NCBI RefSeq assembly: GCF_037975245.1
Contig: NC_092561.1
Location: 18,831,008-18,895,007 of the forward strand
DNA from: Apostichopus japonicus
Lineage: Eukaryota > Echinodermata > Holothuroidea > Aspidochirotida > Stichopodidae
Direction of reading: 5' to 3'
Length of the DNA stretch: 64,000 bases
The first letter of the stretch is position 1; the number at the start of each line of letters is the position of its first letter. Below are positions 24,055 through 37,900 of this stretch, piece by piece. The translations under genes were made by a program, and so were the position numbers. A model generated the notes under the pieces. That model was not told where the DNA came from. It saw only the letters and a list, made by a program, of their open reading frames with translations, and searched no databases.

Positions 24055-24102
24055 AATGTGAGGGAGAAGGTTTGCAAAAGATGCCAAGTTACCCATCAAT
24101 AG
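24055..24102 (+). CDS. Possible terminal exon of the DED-TRIM gene
   Basis: After the acceptor ataaatttacag a phase-0 frame reads NVREKVCKRCQVTHQ and stops at TAG (24102). An AATAAA follows at 24216-24221. Phase agrees with the donor at 18844. The exon is short and the link spans 5.2 kb, so this is weak. Confidence 0.3.
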   Translation, partial: NVREKVCKRCQVTHQ

Positions 24103-24215
24103 GCCCAAAGAATTAAACTTCAATGGAATACAATTCTTCTGTTGAGTCCAAAGATCAGCATTATCATTAAATGTCCGTGTATTTTCGACGTGCATTGTGT
24201 GCTAAACATGCAGGA

Positions 24216-24221
24216 AATAAA
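24216..24221 (+). terminator. Candidate polyadenylation signal
   Basis: AATAAA 114 bp after the possible terminal stop at 24102. Confidence 0.3.
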
Positions 24222-24794
24222 GTATGCTTAAAGATTCGTAAAACAGAGATAAATGGAGAAATTCTGTAGAAACTTACAAATATTGTAAGTATAATAACTA
24301 CGATGAATTATCTTATTTGCGAGATAACCATGATAAAAGTTCACATATTAAGATTATAATTTACAAGGGCAACATTACAATATGGCCAATGTCTACACCA
24401 ACCTTCGATAAGCTACTTCATTATGACATGAAAAGTTTCCAATTGTACTTCAATTTGCATTTACATCGTCCTCATACAATTCGTTCAATAACAACAACAA
24501 AAACCCTAGGAGGCATATGATTAAACCTCACCCCGACAACAACAACAACAAAAAACAGTTCCTCATTCTCTCATTTTAATGCTGACTAAACTTCACTCGA
24601 TATAAATGCAATGAACTAATTTCCTCCACTTTTGCAATCATACGCCAAATGACGTGGTCATACCGATGTCAAGGTTAACTGTTTGGACCGGTCGGTCCCC
24701 TCACATCCGGTAGAAACTGACCTATAACTTCCTGTCGATTCTCATTACTACCATGTGTAATATGAGACTGAACCGTGCATAAAACTGTCCTCAT

Positions 24795-26760
<1,966 letters not shown>

Positions 26761-26769
26761 CTCAACAAG

Positions 26770-28995
26770 ATGGACACAACCGGCTTTCTGCGAGATATTC
26801 AGCCAAGTTTCTTCCAGTGTCCAATTTGTATGCAACACTACCAGAAACCAAAACTATTACCATGTCTACATCGATATTGCGGCAATTGTTTGCAAAAAGT
26901 TCTGCATGATCAGCGAGAACGGTTTAGCTGCCGTTTGTGTAATTACGTTTGTCTAATACCTAGCAACGGTGTGGAAGGGTTTAAGACAGACACTCATATG
27001 GAGTTGATGGTTATTTTTGCCGACATACAAAACGCCTTTAGCAGCGGAGAAACAAGAGAGTGCGTTAGTTGCTCGTACGATTTCAAAGTAGCTGCGTACT
27101 GCTTCAAATGTCATGGGTACTTGTGCTTCAAGTGTTCCACTGCTCACCCCAGTGGAGACACGACCGCCGACCATCTTCATCACATGTTGGCGCGAAACAC
27201 GGTTGACCCAGAGAACCTCACCCTGGATGAATTAGCTTCCCTTACGGAGGCCCCAAGATGCCATGTGCTGAATCACGGCAACAGATTCGCACAGCAATGT
27301 TGTTCTACGTGTGCCAATCTTCCTGTGTGCGTAGATTGCATTCACAATGACCATCAGACCCACAGCCTTGACAGCGTCACGTTGGTATCCAAGTCGGAAA
27401 GAGAACGGATGAACAACAAAATTGAAGTTCTAAGAAGGGAAATGAGGTATTTGGATAACCTAAAGGGAAGGATTAATAACGTGCAAAGACAATTGGATGC
27501 AAATGTTACCGAAAAGAGAAGTAAAATACGCTCGTTGTATGACAGGGAGTCAAGCGAAATCGAGATACGGTTGAGGGAGAACAGCGAAGAGTTAGACCGC
27601 TCTCTTGACCTCATAAACAACGAAGAGAATGAGGTACTTCGCGGTGTACACCAGGAGAGAAATGAAGAGATGTTTGCTATATCAGAGAAGTATCAACGTA
27701 TCATTGACTCGATCCTGATAGAAAACGAAAACAAAAGACAAAGGTTAAAGGTCAAGCATCTCAAAAGAGAAACCAATATCACCTCTAAAGAGCAAACATT
27801 AGATAAAGTCTATCAAAGCTTGAACTATACCATAGCAAAGGAACAGAGTGAAAATCTTGAAGAAATTGAAAGGATCTTGGAACATTCTAACAATACTCTC
27901 AGCCGATTACAGAATCTCGATACGACAGTGTTCAGTATCATGGGTATGAGAGACGAATGGAAAGATGTTTTGTATCTTCCTGATATCAGTGTGGCAAGCG
28001 AACCGTTGGTAAAGGACGTCATTAAAGAATTCCCACAGTTGGAAGAGCTTTCTGATTTTCCGGTCGGGGAGCTAAAGCCAGTTTATATTGATCATGGAAC
28101 GATCACTGAAGACTCTGTGGTCGATATCGAGGGCATTGATGCAAGAGGATGGCAGATCAACGGGATGACAAGTGTCGGTGAAGGCAGTATCGTTGTTACT
28201 GGTAGGGTTTCGGACGAGGCTTCACATATTACTGTAATCAACGCAAAAGGTAAAATGTTACGGCAACCGGAAAGGAAAAAGAAAACTCGACGCTCAATGT
28301 ACTCGCCATTTCGTTACTGCGCATCGTTGACGGAATCAAAGATTGCAACAACTTGCCAATGTTCATCGAACATATTAGCATTGTTTGATGCTCGCAACGG
28401 TTCGTCCAGCAGGAAGGATATCACTGAAGTAACAACTAAGGAAGGATCATCGACGTCATGGCACGTCTCCTGCATGGCAACCAGTTCCGCGAAGAAACAG
28501 ATCTTGGTCGGTAGTTTTGACAGGCGAGATGTCCATGTATTTACTGATCAGTTAAAACACAGCCATACATTATTATTACCAGACGTGGTACGGTGGCCAA
28601 GAGACATGGCGGTTTACCACGGTAATCTTCTCGTGTGCGACGACGAAGGTGGTAGAGCATGCCTCGTCACCATGGCAACACCTCAGGCTGACGAGGACGC
28701 GGTAGTGGAATGTAGCCTTGTCTGTGAGCTACCTAAACCAGGGCTTCAGAATAGTGACTGTAGACCCATATGCATTTGTACAGACACAAGTGGGTTTATA
28801 TATATGTTATGGGATGTGACAATTGCTGGACAGTTAAAGTCTGTACTTGTACAGTACAGCCAAGATGGCCGCCAACTGTTAACAAAAAGACCAGTCGATG
28901 GCAACGCGAGATCACTAGCGACTATGGAGACTAAAAAGGGAGAAAAACTTCTGATTGCTACGGAGAGGACAGGGAAATTGTACTCCTACGGTTTG
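26770..28995 (+). CDS. TRIM-like RING/B-box protein, paralog
   Basis: Predicted RING E3 ubiquitin ligase. The acceptor tgttctcttcccag ends at 26760, nine bases before ATG at 26770, so an upstream exon exists. A C3HC4 RING uses C17, C20, C32, H34, C37, C40, C54 and C57. B-box 1 is CVSCSYDF...YCFKCHGYLCFKC. B-box 2 is CHVLNHG...CCSTCANLPVCVDC. A charged coiled coil runs from about 205 to 395, then a beta-propeller-like C-terminus with CTDTSGFIYMLWD and QYSQDGRQLLT. Domain order and many residues match 3338-5462, so the two are tandem paralogs 23 kb apart. A donor TTG|GTTAGT at 28995 lies at the same YGL/YTL position. With retention the frame would stop at 29025. The frame is intact (742 aa to the donor). 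Confidence 0.88.
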
Positions 28996-29021
28996 GTTAG
29001 TATATACACATCATTCATAAC

Positions 29022-29388
29022 TTAAAGGCATTGAACACTCGCCCCAATCCGCGAGCCGCCCTCAAAAAAAGTTAAGTTTCCGTTGCTTGCAAGTGAAGTT
29101 TTCTTCTTGTCGCTACAAAATGCAGACAGTAATAAAACGTGATACCTTGTTATCTTTTATCTGAACCTGAGATGTCCATTGCTGCTATGTACACTGTGTT
29201 ATGGGTATTGACCGTAGCTACATGTATTGACTGTATAATAGTGTCTCATTACCGACGGTATCAAGCTGTGTGTGTATTTTCTGGGATCGATGGTGGTGTT
29301 CATCACACGTTTGTTACACCTCATTCGAAACTAGATCAGAATGCCGGCATCAGACGTTTCTTTGTACGCGAGTCTTCACTCCCTTTAA
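29022..29388 (+). mobile_element. TTAA-flanked MITE, copy A
   Basis: A 367-bp element bounded by TTAA. The left end is TTAAAGGCATTGAACACTCG, and the right end is its approximate inverse (GCGAGTCTTCACTCCCTTTAA). It shares the interior with 33674-34045, 37968-38523 and 39941-40314. It inserted 27 bp after the splice donor of the second TRIM gene. The TTAA target suggests a piggyBac-like mobiliser; no transposase is present. Confidence 0.8.
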
Positions 29389-29714
29389 GGCACAAAATCA
29401 AATGTTGATATATTGTAGACCGAAAAAGAATATCTCTATCTTCCCAGTTTGTAATGGACCATGTTTTGTTGTATACCATTTTCAACTTTCAGAGAAATGT
29501 TCCTTAAATCTAACTTATAAAATTTGCAACTTATGTTACATATTTTTAACGGTTTCATATTTTGTTCAGTGTTATTGGGGGTTTTGTTGTATATGTTGTT
29601 ACAAATCACATATGACGTCATAAAGGTTGACATAGAAGCATCCTGTCAGTGGAAAGTTGCATTTAAAGTCATATCATGCAGTCAGAGAATATGTTTTTCT
29701 TTTCATCTCTGCAG

Positions 29715-29738
29715 GTCAAGGGATCATATGACGAATAA
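29715..29738 (+). CDS. Possible terminal exon of the second TRIM gene
   Basis: After tttcatctctgcag a phase-0 frame reads VKGSYDE and stops (TAA). It pairs with the donor at 28995 and would remove an intron holding MITE copy A. It is short, and supported only by splice consensus and phase. Confidence 0.4.
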   Translation, partial: VKGSYDE

Positions 29739-30029
29739 CCTGAAATGAACTTCTGCAATCAGTGAAATGTCTTCCACCGCCTGTATAATGAAAAGACGTC
29801 GAGAACATTACTTAAAACCAAACCTCGAATTGACTTACTTGAAGTTATAGTGACGAGATGATACCATGTGTGCAATACGTACTGTCGAGAACTTTAAGCC
29901 TGCGATCAACTTAGCAATTGCGTTCCTCTGAGATGAAGATAAAAGATGTCATTAAGACTTTAACATAGCGACGATTACATTAGATGATAGGCGACATCTG
30001 CCACAGACTCAATGTTTCTCCTCTCAATA

Positions 30030-30402
30030 GAGGGCGTTGTGGTCAAGTGGTTAAAGCAGTGGACTTGTGATCTAACAGGTTCGAGCCCTGGCCAGATCAT
30101 TGCGTTGAGTCCTTGGGCAAGGCGCCTTATCCCCATTGCCTCTCTTCACCCAGGTGTATAAATGGGGACTTGCGAGGTGACTTGTAAATATAGTTGTGTG
30201 TGCCGGTTTGTGGCTGCATCCTATGGGAAGTCCCCAGGGGGACACGTGGTTGTGGTGCACTGTGGTTCCCCAGGAGAGATTGATTGAATTGTGAACACTT
30301 TGGTTTGTAGGTGTGTCAAGTTACCAATGACCAGGGTACTAAAGTCGTGTGAGAGGGCTTTGGCCCTGAACAAGACTGTAAACCTAAATAAATAAATAAA
30401 AT
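30030..30402 (+). repeat. tRNA-derived SINE with AAATA tail
   Basis: The head has a Ser/Leu-tRNA-like A box (ttgtggtcaagtggttaaag) and B box (aggttcgagccctgg). A body with gtccttgggcaaggc and cttcacccaggtgtataaat follows, ending in (AAAT)n. The body matches the SINE at 46115-46423. Confidence 0.7.
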
Positions 30403-31056
30403 ATAACTTTGAATTTTCTTAACATTAGAAAATTATCATCTCGGTAAAAACGGTAAAAGACTTCCCATATAATCCCATATTGTTAGGGTTTGAAACCCAA
30501 ATATGGAATATTCTGGAAGAATTCAGAGATAATTTCGTAACTCATTGATCTCTTATCTCCTCAAGTTACATGAAAAAATGTCGATTAGCATCTTATACTG
30601 CAGGTTGGTCCGTTTTGGAAGTCAAAAACAAAATTGGTAACTTCAGTCACAATTCGGCCAGTTCAATACCAGACATTTCATGGTTTAATATTTGTAATGA
30701 ACCTTGTGGTGCTATACTATTTATTAATCGTTCCAATGTTACACTCAATTCTGTTATAAAACCAAAGAAGTGTATAACATTTCAACAGAAATATCAGCAG
30801 GAAAATGTTCATCGATCTGGTTTAGCTGCTCTAAGATGGTATATGATGGTTTATACAACACCTAATCGTATTCTGGTCATTTGATTGGTCAATTGCTCGT
30901 TGATTGCATGCAAAATCCGCTCTATTCCACTCTATGAAATAGAACCATGGGTTATACTTTTTTGGTAGCACTTTTTCAATGGTAAGAGAGCAGAGAAACC
31001 TGTCTGTTCAAAGCAATATGTTGCATGAGTGCATTTTACCCATCTTACTATAATAA
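30403..31056. other. Intergenic, nothing recognised
   Basis: A 104-codon plus frame (30570-30884) has no recognisable family and no splice or promoter context, so I do not call a gene. Confidence 0.3.
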
Positions 31057-31208
31057 AACAAATAATGAATGGTTTCCATTCAAGGAATAGTTCGTTGAAA
31101 GATGTAATTTGTTCCATTCAACTCGGCTGCGCCTCGTTGAATGGAACATTCCATCTTTCAACTCGGGAAATATTTGCACTATTGCACTCATAACCATTCA
31201 TTATTTGT
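31057..31208. repeat. Palindromic foldback repeat
   Basis: Long imperfect inverted arms (caaataatgaatggtt...ttccattcaac, and gttgaatggaac...aaccattcattatttg) flank a short GC-rich centre, ctcggctgcgcctc. Confidence 0.65.
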
Positions 31209-31489
31209 ATAATATTTGTATGAATGTAATGAAACAACACTTATATAAAATACGTCGTTTCGTTTTAATTTACAAACTATTAAACCATCAAGCATTTGCG
31301 TCTCATCATGTAGTGTTAACGTGTTACACGTCGAGTCAATATATAGCTGAAAGGTGTCCATATACCATTACTGTTAATGAGTTCTATCTGAATGACTCTC
31401 TAAATGCGGCTGATAACTAGCCTATATATTATATACATGATGATATTAGCATGACCTCAGACCACCACCATGACCTCAGACCATCAGAC

Positions 31490-31705
31490 ATGCCTTTCAA
31501 TCATACCGGTCCCCGGTTCGAATCACTCCCAGATTAATGTATGTCGTCCAGTTGCAGAGTTGTTGACAATGAACAATTCATAATCATGGACGTTAAATAT
31601 GAATGTAAGAGACTGACTTCGGTCAGTTGCGGTTTTGATAAGCCAATGAGGCTTCTTCGCGAGTTCCTGCTTGCAGGAGGATCTAATATACATAAATTAT
31701 ATGAA
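31490..31705 (+). repeat. tRNA-derived SINE, second family, copy 1
   Basis: 5'-truncated head with a T-arm-like cggttcgaatcactccca, then a body matching the inverse of 38745-38980 (gattaatgtatgtcgtccag, then aagccaatgaggcttcttcg). Confidence 0.65.
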
Positions 31706-31979
31706 AAAAATGGATATGCAAGATATGATATGATATGATATGTATTTTTACGTTTAAATGACTTTTAATGGTGCATGAAAAATAATATGGTTGACAAATT
31801 GAACGAAATGATTTCTCAGGGTATTAGAAATAAACATATATATGCTTTTAAGGCCAACAATTATCAACTGCTAATTTCGGTTCATGATCAGGTCTGACAT
31901 GATTATTAATATTGATCCACTGTCTTATAAACAATTGCACAGAACAATGTTAACGTCAGATAAACATCAGAGCTCTGTT

Positions 31980-32368
31980 TCAAGTTTCAAGTTTATTTTT
32001 CCACTTTCCATATATATCAACAGTAACAGAGTCAATGAGTAATTTACTCATATTATGATGAAATAACAATCAACAAAGTTCAAAATATGCTATAATGGAA
32101 TTGAAGGAACCAGAAGTAAGTAGAGACTTTTCGAATCTGGACCCTTAACAAACAAAAGAGAATTTCAAAAATCACATAAGTACAGAGAGAGTAAAGAGAT
32201 AAGGAAATACAGAGAACAAAAATAAAGAGGAAGCGAAGAAAGGTAAAAGCAAATCCTTACAAAGAGACAATGTAACAACTCAGCATGGGTGGTTTGTACT
32301 ATTATATAAAAGGTAATGCTTGAGTTTTCTTTTAAATGAGTTAAGAGTATTTGAGTTGAGATTATTAA
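31980..32368 (-). mobile_element. LINE 3' end fragment
   Basis: The minus strand reads LNSNTLNSFKRKLKHYLLYN, typical of the C-terminus of LINE ORF2, followed by an A-rich 3' region toward 31980. Only the tail of the element is present. Confidence 0.6.
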
Positions 32369-32376
32369 AAAAAATC

Positions 32377-32750
32377 AAGGGCGTAGGAACCGGGGGGGCT
32401 GGGGGGCCCCAGCCCCCCCCCCAGTGAAAAATGTGGAGGGGCGGAAGTATCATTCCGCCCCCCCGGTTCGCAAGTCAGAAAACCCCTTTTTCATTTCCAA
32501 ATGAGAAAAAAAATCTCATTTGGAGCACCAAATTGCATCTAAGGCCAGGTGAAAATACAAAATTAAGTTTACAAAATGGAGTGCGTGTTGAAGTGTGCTA
32601 TATTGCACCAAATTGCATCTGAGGCCACCTGGAAATGCAAAAAATTCCAAAGGGGAGGGGGCAACCCCTCCCCTTAGACCCCTCCCCAGGCCGGCCATCA
32701 GTCTTCAGCCCCCCCCCCCCCCCCACTCAAAAGTACCTTCCTACGCCACT
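32377..32750. mobile_element. Short inverted-repeat element with C/G tracts
   Basis: The left end, aagggcgtaggaaccgg, is nearly the inverse of the right end, taccttcctacgccactg. The interior has two related phrases (gcaccaaattgcatctaagg and caccaaattgcatctgagg) and long C-runs. It is a non-autonomous, MITE-like element flanked by A-runs. Confidence 0.55.
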
Positions 32751-33388
32751 GAAAAAAATATACTGTAAATAAGACACTAAAAGCGCCTCCCCCCCCACCC
32801 ACCCACCCCCATCCCTTCCTTCCCTTTCCCTCCGACCAGCCCGCAATGTCTATATTCATATGTGGGCTTCTCCTAATAACAACCTTTCTGGATAAATAAC
32901 GCAGTTGCAGACTAAGTATGAGTCACGTACGGTGTAAAGTAGAAAACGAAACCATGCCATGGTAGTAAGATATCTTATCATATTGAGCGTATAACGGGAT
33001 GCCAAGCAGACACAAGGACAATTCTAAAACGCGGAAATAAAACTAAACCCTTTTCCTGTATGGATTGTGTTACACAAACTATCATGTGATAAAGTACGTG
33101 GTCAGCAAATCTCGTCAAGATTATGCTTGCGTTTGTTTACATAAGAAATGTTTCGCATGATGTGGAAGACTAACTCATTGCCATATCATGTATTATTATT
33201 ATTACAGGATATAGAAATAATATACCGTACATCAACGTCACAAAGAAATAACTATACAGTCGGCAGCCATGCATGTGTTTTCTAATGTACTTACTATACC
33301 GAGGTATAATTTGTTGAAATTCCATATAGACCTCGTCGGTAAAGGTACAAGTTCGTGTTATACTATCTGTATAAGCCTATATGTCAAC

Positions 33389-33518
<130 letters not shown>

Positions 33519-33673
33519 AAGTGCGGAGCCAATATAAGTCATGATCTGTACTTAAGAATAAATCCGCGATTTCTTCAATCAATTCAGATTGAAATGCTAC
33601 AGGACTTTGTTCCCCTTAACTAGCACTTCATCTACAAGCTCTATGCACTTTTAGGTTATGCATATCAAGTAGC

Positions 33674-34045
33674 TTAAAGGGTGTGAAGAATCAGCTCACA
33701 AAGAAACGTCTCATGCCGGTAATCTGACCTAGTTTTGAATGAGGTGTAACAAAAGTGTTAGACACCACCATCGATCCCAGAAAATACACACACAGCTTGC
33801 TACTGTCGGTAATTAGACACTAGTGTACAGTCAGTACATACAGCTGCGGTCAATACCCACAGCACAGTGTATAAACGATACAGAGATGCACATTTCAGGT
33901 CCAGCTAAAGATAACAATTAAGGTATCACGTTTCATTATTGTCTGATTTAAAGCGACACAAACAAAACGTCACTTGCAAGCAACAGAAAGTTAACTTTAT
34001 TCAGATGGCCGCACGCGGTCTGGGGCGAGTCTTCAATGACTTTAA
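33674..34045 (-). mobile_element. TTAA-flanked MITE, copy D (inverted)
   Basis: The same family as 29022-29388, in reverse orientation, with TTAA at both ends and recognisable terminal inverted repeats. It lies about 0.9 kb before the PSMD13 start codon. Confidence 0.8.
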
Positions 34046-34944
34046 TTCTGTCGTGACCGACCCGGGCGCCTAATTTTTATTCCTAGGACGAATAAGGGTT
34101 TCAGGTTTTTCAGGAATTTACAGATTCGTTTGAAATCAGAGTCAGGATTTAGGAAGTGGGTTAGGGATTCAGATTCTGTGAAAATGAAGGATTGTCGTTC
34201 ATAATCTGAGGTCAAAACTAGGAAAAATGATTCAGAACATGTTTTTTGAAAAAGCGTCACATGTTTGGAATCCAGGGATTTGATTGGCCGATGCCCACGT
34301 TCGTCACCTGGGGAAAAAAATACGCGACCCGGGCTTCTGTGACGCTTATGCTGTTCCATCTCTTACGAAAGTAGAGGGCGTTGTTGAAAATACAGTTAGC
34401 TCTTTAAACAGTTGCAAAAAATGCCGAAGGGCAGATCCTTTTGATATGCCGAATATAAAAAATTAGAAGAGCTGCTAATCTTTCTGAACTCTCTGAACTG
34501 TCAGTATCTCGTTTTTTTTTTAGATTATTTTGTGTTTAATTAGAAGCTATAAACTACCCCCCCCCCCCCATCTATTTCCTCACAATGAGGAAAGAAATAA
34601 TACTGAAGTCAAAAAAGGGAAATAAACACAGAAAGAATAAAACTGAAAAAAACCGAAAGGAAAGAAACCAACAAAGTCAGTAGTAGACGAAAATAACCTA
34701 CCAGAATAAAGCAAGGAAGGAGCGAGCGTATTAAAATTAAAATCAAAAGTGACGTAATCTTTCAACTCTCAAAAAAAGGAGTAAAAATTTAAACGGCTGT
34801 CCATACGACCACACTGGGATATTTTTCAGGAACCAAGTTGAATCTAGTTACGAAATTCCAAACAACATATCTGCGCTCTTCAACTCTACCAGAAGCAGAT
34901 TAGCTCCAATTTCACGAAATACGTTCCAGGGAAAATCATCCAAA
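34046..34944 (+). other. Upstream region of PSMD13
   Basis: Contains a C-run (34558-34569) and no recognised gene. The PSMD13 promoter should lie in its right part; I see no TATA box that I would commit to. Confidence 0.4.
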
Positions 34945-37900
34945 ATGATAGATGTTCAAGGTTATTTGGCCACACAGAAGAGTGAAAGTAGTCCAAACAT
35001 AGCAACGGAATGGACAGACATCGAAGAAATGTACAACAAAAAGTATGTGTTGATTTCAATCGCTTTTAACTTGAAGAGTAGTTTTCGAACGTACAGTGAT
35101 TCAGCATGCTTTTGTTGTATGTTAGTAGGCTAGTTCTAATGCTATATAGAAGCGTACAGATGAATGTAACATTAGGCCTAGCTTTCCCGTGTTCATTTAC
35201 TGTAGTAATACTGCAGACTCCCAATACCATGTTACTGTAAACATTACTCCCAACGTTATGCTATGAAGTATGAGTATGTAGAATTTTTGTATGGTACAGT
35301 AGCATCACAGTTCCTAGGCCAGCAAAGGCTATGCAATTTATTAAAGTTGATAGGCAAGGACTAACATCGGCTATGCAAATGCAGAGTTGTAACTTACAAA
35401 GTTACAGTAAGTTAGAAATTGTAGTCTTACTTTTAGGGCGAGTTCGCCATGTCTTAGCTTTGCTAAATTAATATAGAAAATATTAACAATAGTTTAAAAT
35501 TTTCCGACACCGCCTGGTCCAAATTCGCTTACCAGTCAAAACGTCCCTTTACCAAAACGTCCCCGTACCAAACGTCCCCGTACCAAAACGTCCCCGCTTT
35601 TGGTCAAAACGTCCCCGTTGGTCAAAACGTCCCCGTAAGTCAAAACGTCCCCGTAAGTCAAAACGTCCCCGTCTATCAGATTCATTCACAGTTGTGAATA
35701 TATATCAATTTTAAGTTATAATTTTGCTAAGTTATCGGCATGCAAGTTGAATTGCAGGCGCTAAATAAATCATGGACTATATCGTAGAAAAAAGTATAGG
35801 CCTACGCAGTATTAGTGAATTAACGAATTAAGGAAAACAAAAAATATTATACAAGAGGAATGAAAAAAGATTTTGGATGCGTATACTATACAATAGAAAT
35901 ATATCTCTATAATATTTTAAATTGAGTGAAATCACTTATCGTTTATTTTTACGAAGTAAAATTTACGGTACGTGCCCCTGTTGATATTTGACATTTTGAA
36001 GTATGGAATTTATCGTTCGATTACCTTTAGTGTTGTAACGTTACATGTTTTGCTTGTCGGTGAACAAGTTCTACAACAAGAATGTAGTTTATTTAATATT
36101 CTAATGTATAACTTAAATTCAGTAGAGATGCTAAGGTATGTTGTTGATTTGTTGCTTGTCGGCGTTTCTTTATCTGTATATTTAATAAGGGAGGGTAAAG
36201 TAGAATTAAACAGGGTATGATTTGTATAGCGGGCTAGGCTACTATAGTACTACTATGGTGGGGGTTGTTTACATGTGGTTCTGCTTGCTTAGGCCTGTGA
36301 CTGTGAGCTCGTTCTTAGTTATGAACTGATACCTCATTTCATTTCATTTATTTCGTCTATACATAAGGTAAAAGTGGTATAGTATAAACGGGACACTAGA
36401 AAAACAATAGTAGTTAATCGAGCTAGCGACCAAAAATAACAAAAAACAAAAGAAAGAAGGTAACAATTAAGAGTAGAGATAAATAAACATGAGATAATCA
36501 ATACTCAGTCAGCGTAGTTTTCAATTAGGTGGGCTTTAAGTTTTCGCTTCAACGTTACATAAGATTTTACAGTTTTTATATCATTTGGAAGCACTTTCCA
36601 GGTTTTATAGCAGTACGTAGTTGTTCAAGAGTAATTTACCGTGTTTTGTGTGATGTCTGCTAACAGAAAGATGGGTATTATTCCTCGTACTGTTACGAAT
36701 ATACTCGGAATTACAGGGATTAACAAAACATACCCTTTATCCTTTGTATTCCCTTCCCTGCAGGTCCGTCGCCAGAAATGGCTGACGGGGCGGGGGGGGG
36801 GTTAAAAATGCACAATTTTGCAAAGAGAAAAAAAAGGTCACCGCGTCAAATTTTCATACCTTTTCGAAAGCGAATTTTCAGCGGGGAGAAAAAATCACGA
36901 CATTTAACTAGGGGATTTTCATATTTTACGAAAGCAAATATTCGGGGGAAAAAATGGTCACCGAATCAAACCGGGGGAACATCGTGTATATGTTCATTCC
37001 AAAATTTAAAAAAAAAAACTCATAACCTCTTGTATTCCTTCCCTTTTATTATCTTACTTTGTTGTTTTCAAATAATATAACAAAGTAACACTGTTAAATA
37101 TTATTATAATTAGGGAGGGCAGAGACGGGAGAGGGGGCTTGGGGCTTTAGCCGTAGTCTCCCTTCTAGACCATTAAACATTAAGAAGGCAGAACGAATTC
37201 TGGAAACGGGTAGAAAATAGGAAAAGAATCACGAAAATCAAAAATATAAAGTGTCTTCAGAGAGAAAAATAAACGTATGTGTTGTAGGAAAAGCCTGTCT
37301 CGTATAATCCAAGAGTAACTTGTATGTTAACAAACAAAAATTTTTCTTTTTTTCCCCTTCTCTCAAAATATGGTATAGCCTATATTCATTCCGAAACCAA
37401 CCCGTGTTTAAAGAAATCTATTAACCTACAGCCCTCTTGAATCACCCTTTTCTATTTGTATTATCTTACGTGATATCCTCTTTTCCTGTGAAAACCGGAC
37501 AACAGCAAATTCTACTGTAGCAATTTATTTAGGTATCTTAGCTGCTACAATATCATTCATTACATGTGTTGATCTTTTACGGTTTTACCGCTGAACATTA
37601 ATGTTCGATAGAATAGACTTCACTTTTATAAATAGCTATTGGGTGCTTTATGTTTTATATGCAGAAGTTATTGAGCTGTAATTGTAAGGGCTCTTAAACT
37701 TAACCTTGATTACTAATCTTTTTCCATTATTTTGTTGTTTGGTTTATAGGTTATGGCATCAGTTGACAGAAAAGCTGCTTGTATTTGTCAAAAATCCTGT
37801 CTTTGCCAAAGGTGACAGCCTTTACAAGGTAAGAGTGTACTCTTCCCTAGACAGTAATGAATATTTCTTGCCAAGTCCTGCAAAGCCCTTCCAAACTCAT

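Noticed and set aside
23737-24102. 121-codon plus frame
   Set aside because: It runs through a C-rich low-complexity stretch and lacks a coding pattern. Only its last 16 codons have splice and poly(A) context, and these are listed separately as a weak exon.
30570-30884. 104-codon plus frame
   Set aside because: No recognisable family, no splice or promoter context, and the flanks are intergenic.
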